A stretch of DNA of 64,000 nucleotides from Rhizobium sp. BG4 (GTDB taxonomy: Bacteria > Pseudomonadota > Alphaproteobacteria > Rhizobiales > Rhizobiaceae): positions 1,439,501-1,503,500 of the forward strand of contig NZ_CP044126.1 of NCBI RefSeq assembly GCF_016864575.1, read 5' to 3'. A program made the translations under genes and the position numbers. Positions 63,457 to 64,000 of this stretch are shown one piece after another (the stretch's first letter is position 1; each line of letters starts with the position of its first letter). The notes below the pieces were generated by a model. It saw only the letters and a list, made by a program, of their open reading frames with translations. It made no database searches and was not told where the DNA came from.

Positions 63457-63513
63457 CTTTCAATATGGATTGCGCCGGCGCGACTAGCCGCCCCGGCGCC
63501 ATTGTGCTCACGA

Positions 63514-64000
63514 TCAGCCGATCGTCATCAGGCTGGCATTGCCGCCGGCCGCAGCCGTGTTGATCGATGTCGAGACTTCCTCGACCAGCCAGTTCAGGCA
63601 ATAGGCCTCGACATCGTTCTCGATCTCCGCCGTCGTTGCCGATTGCACCAGAACGAGAGGACCGTCGAGCGCGGCGATCGCCTTGTTGATCTTGAGAATC
63701 CGCTCAGCATCGCCTTCGACGAGAGCCGAGGCGAAGGGGCCATCCTTGTTCCAGTCCGACGTCCAGCTGATGCGGTGCGCGACGCTGGCCGGCAGGTCTT
63801 TCAGCACCTGGCAAAGGCCGGAGGCCTCGTCGATGACGAGCTGGTTGCCGGTCGCGAGGCCCGCAGCGATCTGCCGGTAAAGCCCGCGTTCGCTGGACGG
63901 GGCGAGAAGCACGCGGCCGCGCGGATGGAGGGCGTAGAGATTGCGCTCGCCGACCGGGCCGACGAGCTCCTTCTGCAGGCCGACGGCCGAGAGGCTGCCG
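63514..64000 (-). CDS. putA: Bifunctional proline dehydrogenase/pyrroline-5-carboxylate dehydrogenase PutA (C-terminal end)
   Basis: The frame is open to the window edge, so only the last ~162 residues are present, reading GSLSAVGLQKELVGPVGERNL, then HPRGRVLLAPSSERGLYRQI and ending NTAAAGGNASLMTIG. This is the conserved C-terminal region of long PutA proteins, following the aldehyde dehydrogenase domain. PutA oxidises proline to glutamate at the membrane. The N-terminal domains, including any DNA-binding part, are outside. It is convergent with the peptide ABC operon. Confidence 0.88.
   Translation of the reverse strand, partial: GSLSAVGLQKELVGPVGERNLYALHPRGRVLLAPSSERGLYRQIAAGLATGNQLVIDEASGLCQVLKDLPASVAHRISWTSDWNKDGPFASALVEGDAERILKINKAIAALDGPLVLVQSATTAEIENDVEAYCLNWLVEEVSTSINTAAAGGNASLMTIG

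Overview
This is a gene-dense, GC-rich stretch with the look of an alphaproteobacterium of the Rhizobiaceae (Rhizobium-like). The signs are many ABC and tripartite transporters with small catabolic operons and GntR-type regulators, a nadABC operon with a NUDIX-type regulator beside it, a DUF1127 protein, a paired short-chain ChrA, and short GC-rich palindromic elements of the kind scattered through Rhizobiales genomes. The genus is inferred from gene content only. I see no rRNA, tRNA, CRISPR array, insertion sequence or phage gene.

Layout. 1-3453: an alkanesulfonate/taurine-type ABC transporter with an SsuD monooxygenase. 3470-8390 (minus): two amidohydrolases flanking a gamma-glutamyltransferase, with a FadR-type GntR regulator and an 18-bp perfect palindrome in front. 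8539-15276: SRPBCC protein, class III cyclase, a large dimethylglycine-dehydrogenase-like protein, a thiolase and an acyl-CoA dehydrogenase. 15377-25842: a catabolic island bracketed by two paralogous GntR regulators that share an ATTGT-N2-ACAAT operator; it holds an isocitrate/isopropylmalate-type dehydrogenase, a split ChrA, an unusual SDR, two MmgE/PrpD proteins and a complete tricarboxylate transporter (TctABC). 25936-30995: YigZ-like protein and NAD biosynthesis (nadQ-like regulator, nadA, nadB, nadC) with two operators over the promoter. 30997-34253: a molybdenum hydroxylase of the isoquinoline 1-oxidoreductase type with its diheme cytochrome c. 34536-36554: alpha/beta hydrolase, rpsU and small proteins.

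37807-45732 (minus) is the most interesting part: a nine-gene operon matching the Nit1C cluster (nitrilase, radical SAM, GNAT, AIR-synthase-like, glycosyltransferase, flavoprotein and two small conserved proteins), with an extra LnmK/Pnap_2097-like gene at its end and a divergent MocR regulator. Nit1C has been linked to growth on cyanide as a nitrogen source, but the chemistry of most of its enzymes and its product are not established as far as I know. Three palindromic repeats sit in this operon; two lie inside coding sequence and add peptide to the proteins.

46123-64000: MocR regulator, DUF983 protein, M24 peptidase, PAS protein, AhpD-like protein, TadG-like vWA protein, class I aldolase, a TctD/TctE-like two-component system, an NMT1-type ABC transporter, a complete peptide/opine-type ABC transporter, and the C-terminal end of PutA.

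Sequence quality. Five genes (ggt, nadQ, nadC, nitF and the small MSMEG_0570-type gene) are broken by six single-base losses, each next to a short homopolymer and each restoring a full-length family protein when one base is added back. I read these as probable consensus errors and not as pseudogenes. Three transporter operons carry a strong hairpin directly after the substrate-binding-protein gene.
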